From positions 41,215,257 through 41,279,256 of the forward strand of contig NC_083607.1 of NCBI RefSeq assembly GCF_029168945.1: a stretch of DNA of 64,000 nucleotides. Reading direction: 5' to 3'. The translations under genes were made by a program, and so were the position numbers. This DNA is from Cannabis sativa (Eukaryota; Streptophyta; Magnoliopsida; Rosales; Cannabaceae). Shown in pieces: positions 30,099-43,185 of the stretch. The notes below the pieces were generated by a model. That model made no database searches, was not told where the DNA came from, and saw only the letters and a list, made by a program, of their open reading frames with translations. How positions within the stretch are numbered: position 1 is the stretch's first letter; every line of letters starts with the position of its first letter.

Positions 30099-31982
30099 TT
30101 TTATGCCCTAAATAAAACTCCATTTCAATGTAATCTATTTTATTCAACATTAATAAAGAAACAGAAGTATTTTTCATTCATTTGTGTATGTTTTGGTTCA
30201 CTTTATCAATTGCTTGTCTATTTGATTTATAAATTCATCTTAAACCCTTTTCACATACTTGATCATGTTTATTGTGCTGTCATCACATTGGAAAGTAAAC
30301 ATGACTATGTGAATAAAGTTTCCTAGATTTATTAGACACAGGGTTTTACTGATATGATAATCTAAAACAAGAGTTTACTTGTGTTTGGAGAAATACTATG
30401 TTCTTTCCAGAACATTGGTTAAAGTAAAGCTCAGGTTGGATGCATGGAGTATGCATCGGAAGGGACCGATATTGAACTTTGACTTAGATTTAATTAAACT
30501 TACCGTAAAATCTACTCAAGTCAATATCGCCAAGTTGATCCTAGATCAAATGATCTTAATCCTGTTATGTTTAGGCTCAATCTTGAAAGGCTATTCGTGT
30601 TCTTTGATTTGTTAGTTAAGCCTACTTTTAGGTCAGGGTGATACGTATATTTTGGGAACACGGTAGTGCAATTGAGTGGGAGCGCTAGCATAAACATGGA
30701 ATCTATAGTTTCTATCTGGCGAATAGTAAGCAAAGGATGATCTCCTTCGAGCTTGATTAAACGAAAATAAATGGTGGAGATCTCATTTCACATAAGCTGA
30801 AATATCATTTATACGGGGTCAAGTGTTTTAAGGATAAAATACATAGTAGGGTGTTACGGTAATCTAATCCCTTTACAGTGTAGATCATTCATATAGAGGA
30901 TCATTGATCAAATTAGGATTATAACAATGGATAACTAATGATGTGTCTATATGGTGGAACATATAGAGCATTCTATATACTGAGAGTGCAATTCTAAGTT
31001 CTATGCGTGGATTCAACGAAGAATTAATAAGTTAGTGAATTTTAGTGCTAAATTCTTGATCTACTTATTGGAAGCTCGGTTATATAGACCCATGGTCCCC
31101 GCACTAGTTGAGATAATATTGTTTGTAAGACTCATGTAATTAGTTTTGATTAATCAATTATAATTCACAAATTAGACTATGTCTATTTGTGAAATTTTCA
31201 CTAAGTAAGGGCGAAATTGTAAAGAAAGAGTTAATAGGGGCATATTTGTTAATTATGATACTTTGTATGGTTCAATTAATAAATGTGATAAATGACAATA
31301 TTATTTAATAATTATTTATAGTTATTAAATAGTTAGAATTGGCATTTAAATGGTTGAATTAGGAAATTGACATTTTTGAGAAAATCAGATACAAAAGGTG
31401 TTAAAATTGCAAAATTGCAAAAAGCAAGGCCCAATCCACTAAGCCATGGCCGGCCACCTTTGTAGGCTTTTTAAGTTGATATTTTCATTATTTTAATGCC
31501 AAATAATTCAAACCTAACCCTAGTGGAATGCTATAAATAGATAGTGAAGGCTTGAGGAAAATTACACTTTATGAATCAGAAAAACCTGAGCCTCCTATCT
31601 CTCTTCCCTAGCCGCCACTCACTCTCTCTTTTCTTCCTTTGATTTTCGAACTTACCCTAGTGATTAGAGTAGTGCCCACACACAGCAAGCAATACCTCAA
31701 TCATAGTGAGGAAGATCGTGAAGAAAGATCATCAGCAAAGGAGATTCAGCATCAAGGATTCAGAGAAAGAGATCCAGGTTCAGATCTTGATAATACTCTG
31801 CTAAAGAAAGGATACAAGGGTTAGAGATTTGAACGGAAGGAGTCATTTAATTCCGCTGCACCCAATGTAAGGTTTCTTAAACTTTATATGTGTTTAATTT
31901 ATCGTTTTAGAAAGTTCTTATTTAGGATGTTAATAAACATACTTGTGAGTAGATCTAAGATCCTGGTAAAATAATTCTAACA
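30099..31982 (+). repeat. C3 left LTR, 5' end clipped
   Basis: It starts TTTTATGCCC and lacks the TGTTAGG found at 38418. It ends TTCTAACA. TATA box at 31532-31539. Confidence 0.92.
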
Positions 31983-31984
31983 AC

Positions 31985-31997
31985 TGGCCTCAGAGCC
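31985..31997 (+). other. C3 primer-binding site variant
   Basis: TGGCCTCAGAGCC, differing from the tRNA-Met match at two adjacent bases. Confidence 0.8.
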
Positions 31998-34260
31998 ATG
32001 GTAATTGATTTACTTGCAAGAAATTTGGACTTTAAAACGATTGTTTGTTTGTTTTTGGATGGTATCATGTTGTATTGAGTGTTATTTGATGATTGATTGA
32101 TGTTTGTGAATTTTCGTGAAAAATAATTGCGGTTTTGTTTCTTGAATTATTTTTATTGGATAGTATGGAAAAAATTAAGTAAGTTACTTTTTTACAGAAC
32201 TCAATTTCGATTTAATTTGAATTAGTTATGATTTTTTGAAGATTCGAAAAAAGTCGGGGCTCTGCTTAAATTTTCCTGCGATCGCAAAACTGTCCATACA
32301 GCTCACAATTTTTTCGTTTTTCTTCGATTTTTCATGCTTTTTCATGGAATTAACTTCCGATTTTTTGTGTAGTTCTATATTTATACTATTACTATTCCTA
32401 ATTCAATTCTAATTATCATTTTGAATTAATTTAATAATTTTTAAATTTAATTCAAGATATTAGTGTAATTTGAATTTGAAAATAGTTAGTATCTATCTTT
32501 TTGCTTAATAATCTATCTTATTTTAAAATTTGATTATATCTTATCTTATTTTTAAATTTAAGGTCAGATTTAAAATATTTAAAATTAATTTTTTTTAATA
32601 ATTTGACCTTATTTAAATTTAAAATAAGATAACTATAATCATGTAATTTTTAAATGATATAAGATATTTTGCTAATTTTTAAATTTTGTTATTTTATTTA
32701 TTTAAATTACATTTAAAATTTGGAAAAGATATTCATTTATCTTTTCTAATTTTTAATTTAATTTTTATTTATAAAATAACATTTAAAATTTAAAAGTAGT
32801 TAGCAAAATTTTTGAAATGATATTTAGGTTGGTTGAAACCTAATTTTTCAAAAATTGTAGGTTTAATTTTAAATTTAAATATTTAATCAAATTTCGAAAT
32901 AGTTTTTTTCAAATTTTTTTTAAAATTTTCGAAAATTTATTTTATTTAATTAATTATTTAATTTAAAATTAATTAAATCCTACATCCAACTATTCAACTA
33001 ACCTTGTTGCAGGAGTATGTGTTTTAGCTTGTGTGTAAGTTTTCAAAACCTATTATTACTTGATTGCAAATAGCCATGGTTACTTTTTGCCAGATCTAAT
33101 GATCTGATGGCTCCCTTGGTCAAGATAATAATTTGTAACAGGTATATTTACAAACTTCTTTAATCTGTGTATGACCTAGCAACATGATAGGACCCATCCA
33201 AAGTGTGCTTGTGTGAGCCTATGTGTTTAATTTTATTATAGATGCATATAGGTTGTTGTTGCTAAAATAACTTATCATAGTTCTTGATAGAATTTATTTA
33301 GGCCCATTTAGTTTTTGGGCCTATTCAATTAATAACAGTTGTTCTTATTAAGGTTAAATTCCTCTCTTTTGGGCCTTGTGTGAGAGTTGGGAGCCATAGA
33401 AGTGGGTACGACATACTGAACCCAGCACCCCCTCACATGAACCACCCCAATTGTGAAGGCCCATTTGCCTGATTTGAATGACTGTACTAGGTTAATTACA
33501 CTAGTTTAACCTAATTAAAATTGATTAGCAACATAATTAATTTCATTTATTTTGAAATTAATTTAGAAAATCATAGTTTAAAGAATTTTATATTCTAAGC
33601 TAAACTATATGTATTTTCTTGTATTTAATTAAATATAGAATTATAACCATCTAGATTCTTTCTGAAGCTTAATTTAAATTTTTCATTAAATATTCCTATT
33701 TAAGTTGATATTTAGTTATTTACAACTAACCAACTTAAATCTGAATATCTTTTGGATTTAAAATTTCAAAATTAAGTGGAGGAATTTTAGGAATTGGTTA
33801 TTAAGATTCTTTAGATATTTTTTAGGTTAATATCTTTTCAAATATTAACTTAAAATGGAATATCTTCAAATTAAGTGGTTACAACTTAATTTTTTAATTT
33901 AATTAAATCTGATTTGAAAGATATTTAAGTTGATTTTTAAGATTCTTCTAAAACAACTTAAACAAGATATTTTCAAATTTGTTCCATTTAATATTCAAAT
34001 TTATTTTTGAATTTAATTGAAAATTAATTAAAGTTTATTTTTTATTTAAATCAACTTTGATTTGTAATTTTTCATTGTTATATTTGGAACTTGTTCGATA
34101 TTTATTTGAATTTATTTTTCAAATTTAAATAATAATTTAAAATTAATTAAAGTTGATTTTTTATTTAAACCAACTTTAATTTGTAATTTTTCATTGTTAT
34201 AATATCGAATTAAAATGATTATACAAAATACATATAATATTTTTTTAAATAATGAGCTTT
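31998..34260 (+). other. C3 AT-rich leader
   Basis: No ORFs. TGCGATCGCA palindrome at 32277-32286; splice-like TTGTTGCAG (to 33012) and GTAAGT (33035-33040); conserved island around 33.1-33.5 kb. Confidence 0.7.
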
Positions 34261-34640
34261 TAATCAAGAGACATTCGATCTCCATTGTGGGTTTTACACC
34301 GCGTTTGTTTTAGTGAGTAATCCTCCCTAATGGAGGAACGTTCATTAACAATTTCGCACCGTTTAACCTCGCATGATATGTAGTTTGTAAGTGTTTTGTA
34401 TGGTAATGGTGGCGACCATACTTGACTTGCAAATTATGAAACAATGGTGGGAGCTCATAAGATAGAATTGCCTTGACTCTCGCCTAAACGGGACGACGCT
34501 GAATTCCAATCTTGATCGAGTAAAAGGTTGCTAGAATGGTTATCATTTTAGATGAGCTGACAACTCTATTCAATGGATGATGGTTTGACTCTCGCCTAAA
34601 CGGGACACTGTATCAGTTTGTTGAAATACCTTGGAAAATA
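34261..34640 (+). promoter_or_regulatory. Conserved structured leader block (C3 copy)
   Basis: TCCTCC-CTAAT-GGAGGA hairpin at 34321-34337 and both TTGACTCTCG direct repeats are present. The second hairpin is disrupted by loss of its 5' arm (GGTAATGGTGGC near 34401). Confidence 0.65.
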
Positions 34641-34756
34641 AACTATGTTAGATTTTGTATTTCTATAACATATGTCATTACTTGTTATTTTCTAAATTGT
34701 GTATGAATTTATGAGCCAAAACCTTACTTCTGTTTTATTGATGTGTTGTAGTGTCA

Positions 34757-35290
34757 TTATGAATAACCCTCACCCCGATCCTCTCTTAGTTACTATATTA
34801 GCAAAAGAACTCTATAGTGTGAAAATGCATCCTGGTAGTTGCATTAACTCGCACCTGTTGATGATGAATCTGAAGTTCCAAAAGGCAAATCTACTAGGAA
34901 TTGATTTATCAAGAGAACAATGGGTCCAACTTATCCTTAATAGTCTTCCTCCGAAGTATAATGAATTTGTTATCTCTTACATGATCAACAATTCTAACTC
35001 CTCCGACATGGACAAGCTCGAAGCAGAATTACGAGCCCATGAACGGAACTTGATTGCAATGGGTTCCCCTGGGTTTGCAATCAATAATCGAAGGAAAAGG
35101 ACTAGGTATGAAGGATCTAGCAAAACTGCTTCTTCAAGTACAATTATCAGACATAATCTTCTATGTTCGAATTGTAATGAAAAGGGACATCATGAAGAAT
35201 GATGTCCCAAGCTTCTAAACAATTCAAACGAAGGTAATGCTTTTGTCTTTGAATCATGTGTTTTAGAGAACGACAATCCATCGGATTGTT
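34757..35290 (+). pseudogene. C3 gag, shortened and broken
   Basis: The likely start is the ATG at 34757 (MNNPHPDPLL), just downstream of an acceptor-like TGTTGTAG. The middle matches Angela gag (LILNSLPPKYNEFV, DMDKLEAELRAHERNLI) and ends in a nucleocapsid knuckle CSNCNEKGHHEE*C, where a TGA (35200-35202) replaces one spacer residue. Compared with the C5 gag it lacks roughly 100 N-terminal capsid residues between the start and HPGSCINSHLL. C4 carries the same short start, so that loss is older than the tandem. A small deletion (about 5 nt) near 35285 shifts the frame into protease. No functional capsid is expected. Confidence 0.82.
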
Positions 35291-37216
35291 GATTCTGGGT
35301 CTACTAACCATGTATATTCTTCACTGCGGTTGCTTGAAACTTGGAAAAATCTGCTTCCAGGAGAGTTAAAGCTTAAAGTTGGCAATGGCGAATTAGTATC
35401 GGTCAAAGCTAGAGGAAAAGCCCGCATCAAGTTTCAACAAAGATTTTTAATTTTAGAAAATGTTTTATTTATTCCAAACTTTAGTAGAAACTTGATTAGT
35501 GTCTCATGTTTGCAAACACAATCTTATATATTGAATTTTTCGAGTACAAATTGTTCAATTTCTCGTAATGGATTTCAAATATGTGTTGCTATAATGGAAC
35601 AAGGGCTTTATGTTTTAAGACCGAGTACTCAAATCTCACTAAATAGTGAACTTTTCAGTGTAGCTAGACCTAGAAACCTAAAAAGAAAAGAGATTGATAA
35701 TGATGATCAAACTTATCCATGGCATTTACGTTTAGGTCATATAGGCTTTGATAGACTCAATAGGCTCACCAAAGACGGTCCATTGAAAAATTTCGTCTTA
35801 GGTGAACTGCCAGTATGCGAGTCCTGCCTAGAAGGAAAAATGACTAAACGTTCTTTCTCTGCAAAGGGAGAGCGTGCCAAAATCCCTCTAGGGTTAGTGC
35901 ATTCCGATGTCTGCGGACCTTTGAATGTCAAAGCCCGAGGTGGTTATGAGTATTTTGTCACTTTCATTGACGATTTCTCTAGATATAGTTTTCTTTACCT
36001 AATGCAAAAGAAATCTGAAACGTTTGAAAAGTTTCAGGAGTTTCATGCTTTGGCCCAAAACCAATTAGGTAAATCATTAAAAATCCTGCGAACTGATAGG
36101 GGTGGAGAATATATGGATATGCAGTTCAAAGATCATTTAATTGAACTTGGAATTGAATCCCAATACACTGCCCCAGCCACTCCACAACAAAATAGAGTTG
36201 CAGAAAGAAGAAATCGCACTCTTTTGGAAATGGTTAGGTCTATGCTGAGTTATTCAACTCTGTTTACGTCCTTCTGGGGATATGCTATACAGATGGCAAA
36301 TGACATTCTAAATGTTGTTCCATCTAAAGCAGTCCCTAAGACACCCGTCGAACTTTGGAATGGTCGAACACCTAGTTTACGCCATTACAGAATTTGGGGG
36401 TGCCCTGCTCATGTCTTAAGAAAGAAAGAAGGCAAACTTGAATCACGTACCGAAGTATGCATGTTTGTCGGAAATTCTAAAGAGACTAGGGGTGGAATAT
36501 TTTATAGTCACAAGGATAACAAAGTGTTTGTTTCTACAAATGCTACTTTCCTTGAAGAGAACTATATTAAAGACTACAAACCGAAAAGTAAAGTTGTTCT
36601 AGAGGAATTGCTATCAGATATAAGTCCTTCCAATGTTCCGTCCTCTTCCACTCGTGAAGAAGACAATCCCACTCCCTCAGTTGAACAAACTGAGAAATCT
36701 ACTACTAAAGTTTCTGTTCAGAAGACAACCGTACCTCGTCGTAGTGGGAGGGTTTCAACAAAACCTGCTCGTTATGGCTTGGATGGTGAAATCAATATGG
36801 TCGTAGGTGACGGTATTGATGACGATCCATTAACCTATAAACAGGCAATGGCTAGTCCGCAACGGAAACGATGGTCAGCCCGTATGGATTCAGAAATGCA
36901 TTCCATGAAAAAGAACAAAGTCTGGGAATATGTAGACGCACCTGACGACTATCATCCGATAGGATGCAAGTGGGTTTACAAGAAGAAAAGAGGAGCTGGA
37001 GGCGAAGTCGAAACTTTTAAAGCTAGACTTGTAGCCAAGGGTTATACCCAAAGAGAAGGCGTGGACTATGAGGAAACTTTTAGTCCTGTTGCCATGCTCA
37101 AATCCATCCAAATTCTTCTCTCCATAGCTGCTGCTTTTGATTATGAAATCTGGCAAATGGATGTCAGGACTGCCTTCCTTAATGGGGTACTTGAAGAAAC
37201 CATCTATATGGAGTAA
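35286..37216 (+). pseudogene. C3 protease, integrase and start of reverse transcriptase
   Basis: One long frame. The protease motif IVDSGSTNHVYSS (35286 on) is followed by the pre-integrase zinc region (YPWHLRLGHIGFDRLNRL, CESCLEGKMTKRSF). The integrase core has all three acidic residues (LVHSDVCGP; LRTDRGGEYM; PQQNRVAERRNRTLLEMVRS). A linker follows, then RT (GCKWVYKKKRGAGGEVETFK, LVAKGYTQREGVDYEETFSP, WQMDVRTAFLNG). The style matches Angela/BARE-like copia. The frame ends at TAA (37214-37216) where the family has Gln, consistent with a C-to-T change in CAA. Integrase itself is uninterrupted, so C3 or a close relative is a credible source of enzyme for C2 and C5. Confidence 0.92.
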
Positions 37217-38388
37217 CCAGAAGGTTATGTTCTTCCTGGGCAGGAAAAGAAAGTTTGCAAGTTAAATAGGTCTATCTATGGACTTAAGCAAGCTTCTCGC
37301 TCATGGAACAAAAGGTTTGATGAAATCATCAAGACCTACGGCTTTCTTCAGAATGAAGATGAACCTTGTGTTTACCAACTCAAGGAAGACCAAATAGGAG
37401 TATTCCTAGTCCTTTATGTTGATGACATTTTAATCATTGGAAACAATGTCAAGAAAATGACTCACATCAAGGAATGGCTCAACACTCAATTCGATATGAA
37501 AGATTTGGGTGAAGCAGCCTATGTTCCTGGTATTTAGATTATCAGAAACCGGAAGAACAGATCTCTTGCTCTCTCTCAAACAACCTACATAGACAAAGTC
37601 TTAGAGAGATTCTCCATGAACAACACCAATGGGGCAAACATGCCTTCTAGATATGGTATTCGTCTATCTAAGGAACGATCTCGTGATCCTCGAGATAGAG
37701 GACATGGCGAAAATTCCCTATGCCTCTGCGAGTTGGAAGTCTAATGTATGCAATGTTATGCACTAAACCCGACATCCGTTATCTTTGTTGGAATCGTGAG
37801 CGAGTATCGGTCTAATCCAGACAAGAACATTGGAATGCGATTAAGTATATTCTGAAATACTTAAAGAGTACAAGGAATCTTGTGTTAGTCTACAAGGGTG
37901 GTGCTTTAAATCCCATAGGCTACACTGATTCAGATTTCCAGGCAAGTCTTGAAGACAAGAAATCTACATCTGGGATGGTGTTTACTCTTGGGGGTGGAGC
38001 AGTGGTTTGGAGAAGTTCTAAACAAACCGCGATATCGGACTCAACTATGGAAGCTGAATACATAGCAGCAGCCGAAGCTGCTAAAGAACTTGTCTAGCTA
38101 AGAAAGTTCTTCACCAGCATAGGTGTTGTTCCTGGAATGGAAAAGTATCTGGTACTACTCTGTGATAACAATGGAGCAATAGCAAACAGTAAAGAACCTC
38201 GAAGCCACAAGAGAAGCAAACACATTGAAAGGAAGTACCACATTATCAGAGAATACGTGGCAAGAGGGGATGTACTAGTTGAGAAAGTTGACACAGAGGA
38301 CAACCTAGCTGATCCATTTACCAAAGTCCTGGCCGTGACAGCCTTTGAAAAGCACCGTCAGAATTTAGGATTATTTGATATGTACTAA
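37217..38388 (+). pseudogene. C3 reverse transcriptase (C-terminal part) and RNase H
   Basis: After the stop at 37214 the same frame continues with PEGYVLPGQEKKVCKL, SIYGLKQASRSWN and the catalytic YVDDILIIGN near 37420. A second stop (TAG 37535-37537) replaces a likely Gln, and an indel near 37.69-37.85 kb shifts the frame. RNase H follows: IGYTDSDFQASLEDKKSTSG, WRSSKQTAISDSTMEAEYIA, a TAG at 38095 where Trp is usual, then LLCDNNGAIANSKEP and KHIERKYHIIREYV, ending at the TAA at 38386-38388. RT copies RNA into DNA and RNase H removes the template. Catalytic motifs are all visible; three stops and at least one frameshift inactivate it. Confidence 0.88.
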
Positions 38389-38404
38389 TTAGTTTTATAT
38401 TAGT

Positions 38405-38417
38405 GCAAGTGGGAGTT
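38405..38417 (+). other. C3 polypurine tract
   Basis: GCAAGTGGGAGTT abutting the shared LTR. Confidence 0.9.
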
Positions 38418-40307
38418 TGTTAGGTTTTATGCCCTAAATAAAACTCCATTTCAATGTAATCTATTTTACTCAACATCAATAAAGAAACAGAAGTATTTTT
38501 CATTCATTTGTGTATGTTTTGGTTTACTTTATCAATTGCTTGTCTATTTGATTTATAAATTCATCTTAAACCCTTTTCACATACTTGATCATGTTTATTG
38601 TGCTGTCATCACATTGGAAAGTAAACATGACTATGTGAATAAAGTTTCCTAGATTTATTAGACACAGGGTTTTACTGATATGATAATCTACAACAAGAGT
38701 TTACTTGTATTTGGAGAAATACTATGTTCTTTCCAGAACATTGGTTAAAGTAAAGCTCAGGTTGGATGCATGGAGTATGCATCGGAAGGGACCGATATTG
38801 AACTTTGACTTAGATTTAATTAAACTTACCGTAAAATCTATTCAAGTCAATATCGCCAAGTTGATCCTAGATCAAATGATCTTAATCCTGTTATGTTTAG
38901 GCTCAATCTTGAAAGGCTATTCGTGTTCTTTGATTTGTTAGTTAAGCCTACTTTTAGGTCAGGGTGATACGTACATTTTGGGAACATGGTAGTGCAATTG
39001 AGTGGGAGCGCTAGCATAAACATGGAATCTATAGCTTCTATCTGGCGAATAGTAAGCAAAGGATGATCTCCTTCGAGCTTGACCAAACGAAAATAAATGG
39101 TGGAGATCTCATTTCACATAAGCTGAAATATCATTTATACGGGGTCAAGTGTTTTAAGGATAAAATACATAGTAGGGTGTTACGGTAATCTAATCCCTTT
39201 ACTGTGTAGATCATTCATATAGAGGATCATTGATCAAATTAGGATTATAACAATGGATAACTAATGATGTGTCTATATGGTGGAACATATAGAGCATTCT
39301 ATATACTGAGAGTGCAATTCTAAGTTCTATGCATGGATTCAACGAAGAATTAATAAGTTAGTGAATTTTAGTGCTAAATTCTTGATCTACTTATTGGAAG
39401 CTCGGTTATATAGACCCATGGTCCCCGCACTAGTTGAGATTATATTGTTTGTAAGACTCATGTAATTGGTTTTGATTAATCAATTATAATTCACAAATTA
39501 GACTATGTCTATTTGTGAAATTTTCACTAAGTAAGGGCGAAATTGTAAAGAAAGAGTTAATAGGGGCATATTTGTTAATTATGATACTTTGTATGGTTCA
39601 ATTAATAAATGTGATAAATAAAAATATTATTTAATAATTATTTATAGTTATTAAATAGTTAGAATTGGCATTTAAATGGTTGAATTAGGAAATTGGCATT
39701 TTTGAGAAAATCAGATACAAAAGGTGTTAAAATTGCAAAATTGCAAAAAGCAAGGCCCAATCCACTAAGCCATGGCCGGCCACCTTTGTAGGCTTTTTAA
39801 GTTGATATTTTCATTATTTTAATGCCAAATAATTCAAACATGACCCTAGTGGAATGCTATAAATAGATAGTGAAGGCTTGAGGAAAATTACACTTCTGAA
39901 TCAGAAAAACCTGAGCCTCCTATCTCTCTTCCCTAGCCGCCACTCACTCTCTCTTTTCTTCCTTTGATTTTCGAACTTACCCTAGTGATTAGAGTAGTGC
40001 CCACACACAGCAAGCAATACCTCAATCATAGTGAGGAAGATCGTGAAGAAAGATCATCAGCAAAGGAGATTCAGCATTAAGGATTCAGAGAAAGAGATCC
40101 AAGTTCAGATCTTGATAATACTCTGCTACAGAAAGGATACAAGGGTTAGAGATTTGAACGGAATGAGTCATTTAATTCCGCTGCACCCAATGTAAGGTTT
40201 CTTAAACTTTATATGTGTTTAATTTATCGTTTTAGAAAGTTCTTATTTAGGATGTTAATAAACATACTTGTGAGTAGATCTAAGATCCTGGTAAAATAAT
40301 TCCAACA
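38418..40307 (+). repeat. LTR shared by C3 and C4
   Basis: Complete, 1890 bp, TGTTAGGTTTTATGCCC to TTCCAACA. PPT on its left, PBS on its right. TATA box at 39858-39865. Confidence 0.92.
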
Positions 40308-40309
40308 AC

Positions 40310-40322
40310 TGGCCTCAGAGCC
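40310..40322 (+). other. C4 primer-binding site variant
   Basis: TGGCCTCAGAGCC two bases after the shared LTR, as in C3. Confidence 0.8.
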
Positions 40323-42424
40323 ATGGTAATTGATTTACTTGCAAGAAATTTGGACTTTAAAACGATTGTTTGTTTGTTTTTGGATGGTATCATGTTGTAT
40401 TGAGTGTTATTTGATGATTGATTGATGTTTGTGAATTTTCGTGAAAAATAATTGCGATTTTGTTTCTGGAATTATTTTTATTGGATAGTATGGAAAAAAT
40501 TAAGCAACTTATTTTTTTACAGAATTCAATTTCGATTTAATTTGAATTAGTTGTGATTTTTTGAATATTCGAAAAAAAATCGGGGCTGTGCTGAAATTTT
40601 CCTGCGATCGTGAAAACTGTCCGTACAGCTCACAATTTTTTCGTTTTTCTTCGATTTTTCATGCTTTTTCATGGAATAGCTTCCGATTTTTTGTGTAGTT
40701 TTATATTTATACTATTACTATTCCTAATTCAATTCTAATTATCATTTTGAATTAATTTAACAATTTTTAAATTTAATTCAAGATATTAGTGTAATTTGAA
40801 TTTGAAAATAGTTAGTATCTATCTTTTTGCTTAATAATCTATCTTATTTTAAAATTTGATTATATCTTATCTTATTTTTAAGTTTAAGGTCAGATTTAAA
40901 ATATTTTAAATTAATTTTTTTTAATAATTTGACCTTATTTAAATTTAAAATAAGATAACTATAATCATATAATTTTTAAATGATATAAGATATTTTGCTA
41001 ATTTTTAAATTTTGTTATTTTATTTATTTAAATTACATTTAAAATTTGGAAAAGATATTCATTTATCTTTTCTAATTTTTAATTTAATTTTTATTTATAA
41101 AATAACATTTAAAATTTAAAAGTAGTTAGCAAAATTTTTGAAATGATATTTAGGTTGGTTGAAACCTAATTTTTCAAAAATTGTAGGGTTAATTTTAAAT
41201 TTAAATATTTAATCAAATTTCGAAATTTTTTTTTCAATTTTTTTTTAAAATTTTCGAAAATTTATTTTATTTAATTAATTATTTTCGAAATTAATTATTT
41301 AATTTAAAATTAATTAAATCCTACATCTAACTATCCAACTAACCTTGTTGCAGGAGTATGTGTTTTAGCTTGTGTGTAAGTTTTCAAAACCTATTATTAC
41401 TTGATTGCAAATAGCCATGGTTACTTTTTGCCAGATCTAATGATCTGATGGCTCCCTTGGTCAAGATAATAATTTGTAACAGGTATATTTACAAACTTCT
41501 TTCATCTGTGTATGACCTAGCAACATGATAGGGCCCATCCAAAGTGTGCCTGTGTGAGCCTATGTGTTTAATTTTATTATAGATGTATATAGGTTGTTGT
41601 TGCTAAAATACATTATCATAGTTCTTGATAGAATTTATTTAGGCCCATTTTGTTTTTGGGCCTATTCAATTAATAACAGTTGTTCTTATTAAGGTTAAAT
41701 TCCTCTCTTTTGGGCCTTGTGTGAGAGTTGGGAGCCATAGAAGTGGGTACGACATACTGAACCCAGCACCCCCTCACATGAGCCACCCCAATTGTGAAGG
41801 CCCATTTGCCTGATTTGAATGACTGTACTAGGTTAATTACACTAGTTTAACCTAATTAAAATTGATTAACAACATAATTAATTTCATTTATTTTGAAATT
41901 AATTTAGAAAATTATAGTTTAAAGAATTTTATATTCTAAGCTAAACTATATGTATTTTCTTGTATTTAATTAAATATAGAATTATAACCATCTAGATTCT
42001 TTCTGAAGCTTAATTTAAATTTTTCATTAAATATTCCTATTTAAGTTGATATTTAGTTATTTACAACTAACCAACTTAAATCTGAATATCTTTTGGATTG
42101 AAAATTTCAAAATTAAGTTGAGGAATTTTAGGAATTGGTTATTAAGATTCTTTAGATATTTTTTAGGTTAATATCTTTTCGAATATTAACTTAAAATAGA
42201 ATATCTTCAAATTAAGTGGTTACAACTTAATTTTTTAATTTAATTAAATCTGATTTGAAAGATATTTAAGTTGATTTTTAAGATTCTTCTAAAACAACTT
42301 AAACAAGATATTTTCAAATTTGTTCCATTTAATATTCAAATTTATTTTTTTGAATTTAATTGAAAATTAATTAAAGTTGATTTTTTATTTAAATCAACTT
42401 TGATTTGTAATTTTTCATTATTAT

Positions 42425-43185
42425 TGTTAGCCCAAGTTCTTGTCTAACCTATCTTTTTCATATTTAGATTGATTTTATCTTGATTTAAGCTTGAATATAA
42501 AAAGAACAAAATCAAAGATTCAACACCAGAATTTTACAAGCTTCATCTGCACTGAGAACACATCTCAGCCGACTAGTGCTTGGGTTCCCCGAACCAGGGT
42601 AAATTCATCCACTAATTCTCAAAGGTTCATATTACAATTTCCAATTTTCTCTAAAGGAATCAAATACAACCTTAACAACAATTAGTAATGAATTACCAAC
42701 AACAATCAAGAACACTGATTGTTAATACACAATCCCTTGTGCTGCAACTGAGCTCTTCTTCAACATGTCTTCAACCTGAAATCCCTTCAGATCTGATGAT
42801 GAAGATGACACTGAACTCCCTTCAGTTTGAACTCAGCAATTCCAGATTCAGATCATTCCGCCATTGATGAACATCCTCAAGCTCCAAGATCTGACATGCC
42901 ATGAAACATACAGAAGAAACAAGACGAAAAGAAACGAACGTAATCCCCAAATCTCCGATCAAAAAGTTCGTCAACAAAATACCCAGAAATCGTATTTATA
43001 CCCAGCTTAACCAAGAAACCCGAAATAGACAGCTGTTACCATCTGAACAATTAAAACCTAAAATATCTTTGCTGACGTGGACTAACACTAACAGTACGAA
43101 CCCCAGACAAAACACTACGAGTCCCAGACGCAACTGGAATACTACTGGACATAATTTGTCACTACAGAAAATAATAGTTCTAACA
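42425..43185 (-). repeat. C6 3' LTR
   Basis: Plus strand TGTTAGCCCAAG to AGTTCTAACA. A purine tract on the minus strand (AAGGGGGAGAT) immediately precedes it, fixing the inner edge. Confidence 0.85.

Larger units (their letters stand above)
30099..40307 (+). mobile_element. Angela-type copia element C3, most complete coding copy
   Basis: Left LTR 30099-31982 (missing its first 7 bp), internal region 31983-38417, right LTR 38418-40307. It has PBS, leader, structured block, gag, protease, integrase, RT, RNase H and PPT in copia order. Coding is broken by a few stops and small indels. The right LTR is followed not by flanking DNA but by another PBS and leader (C4), so C3 and C4 share an LTR. 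Confidence 0.9.
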
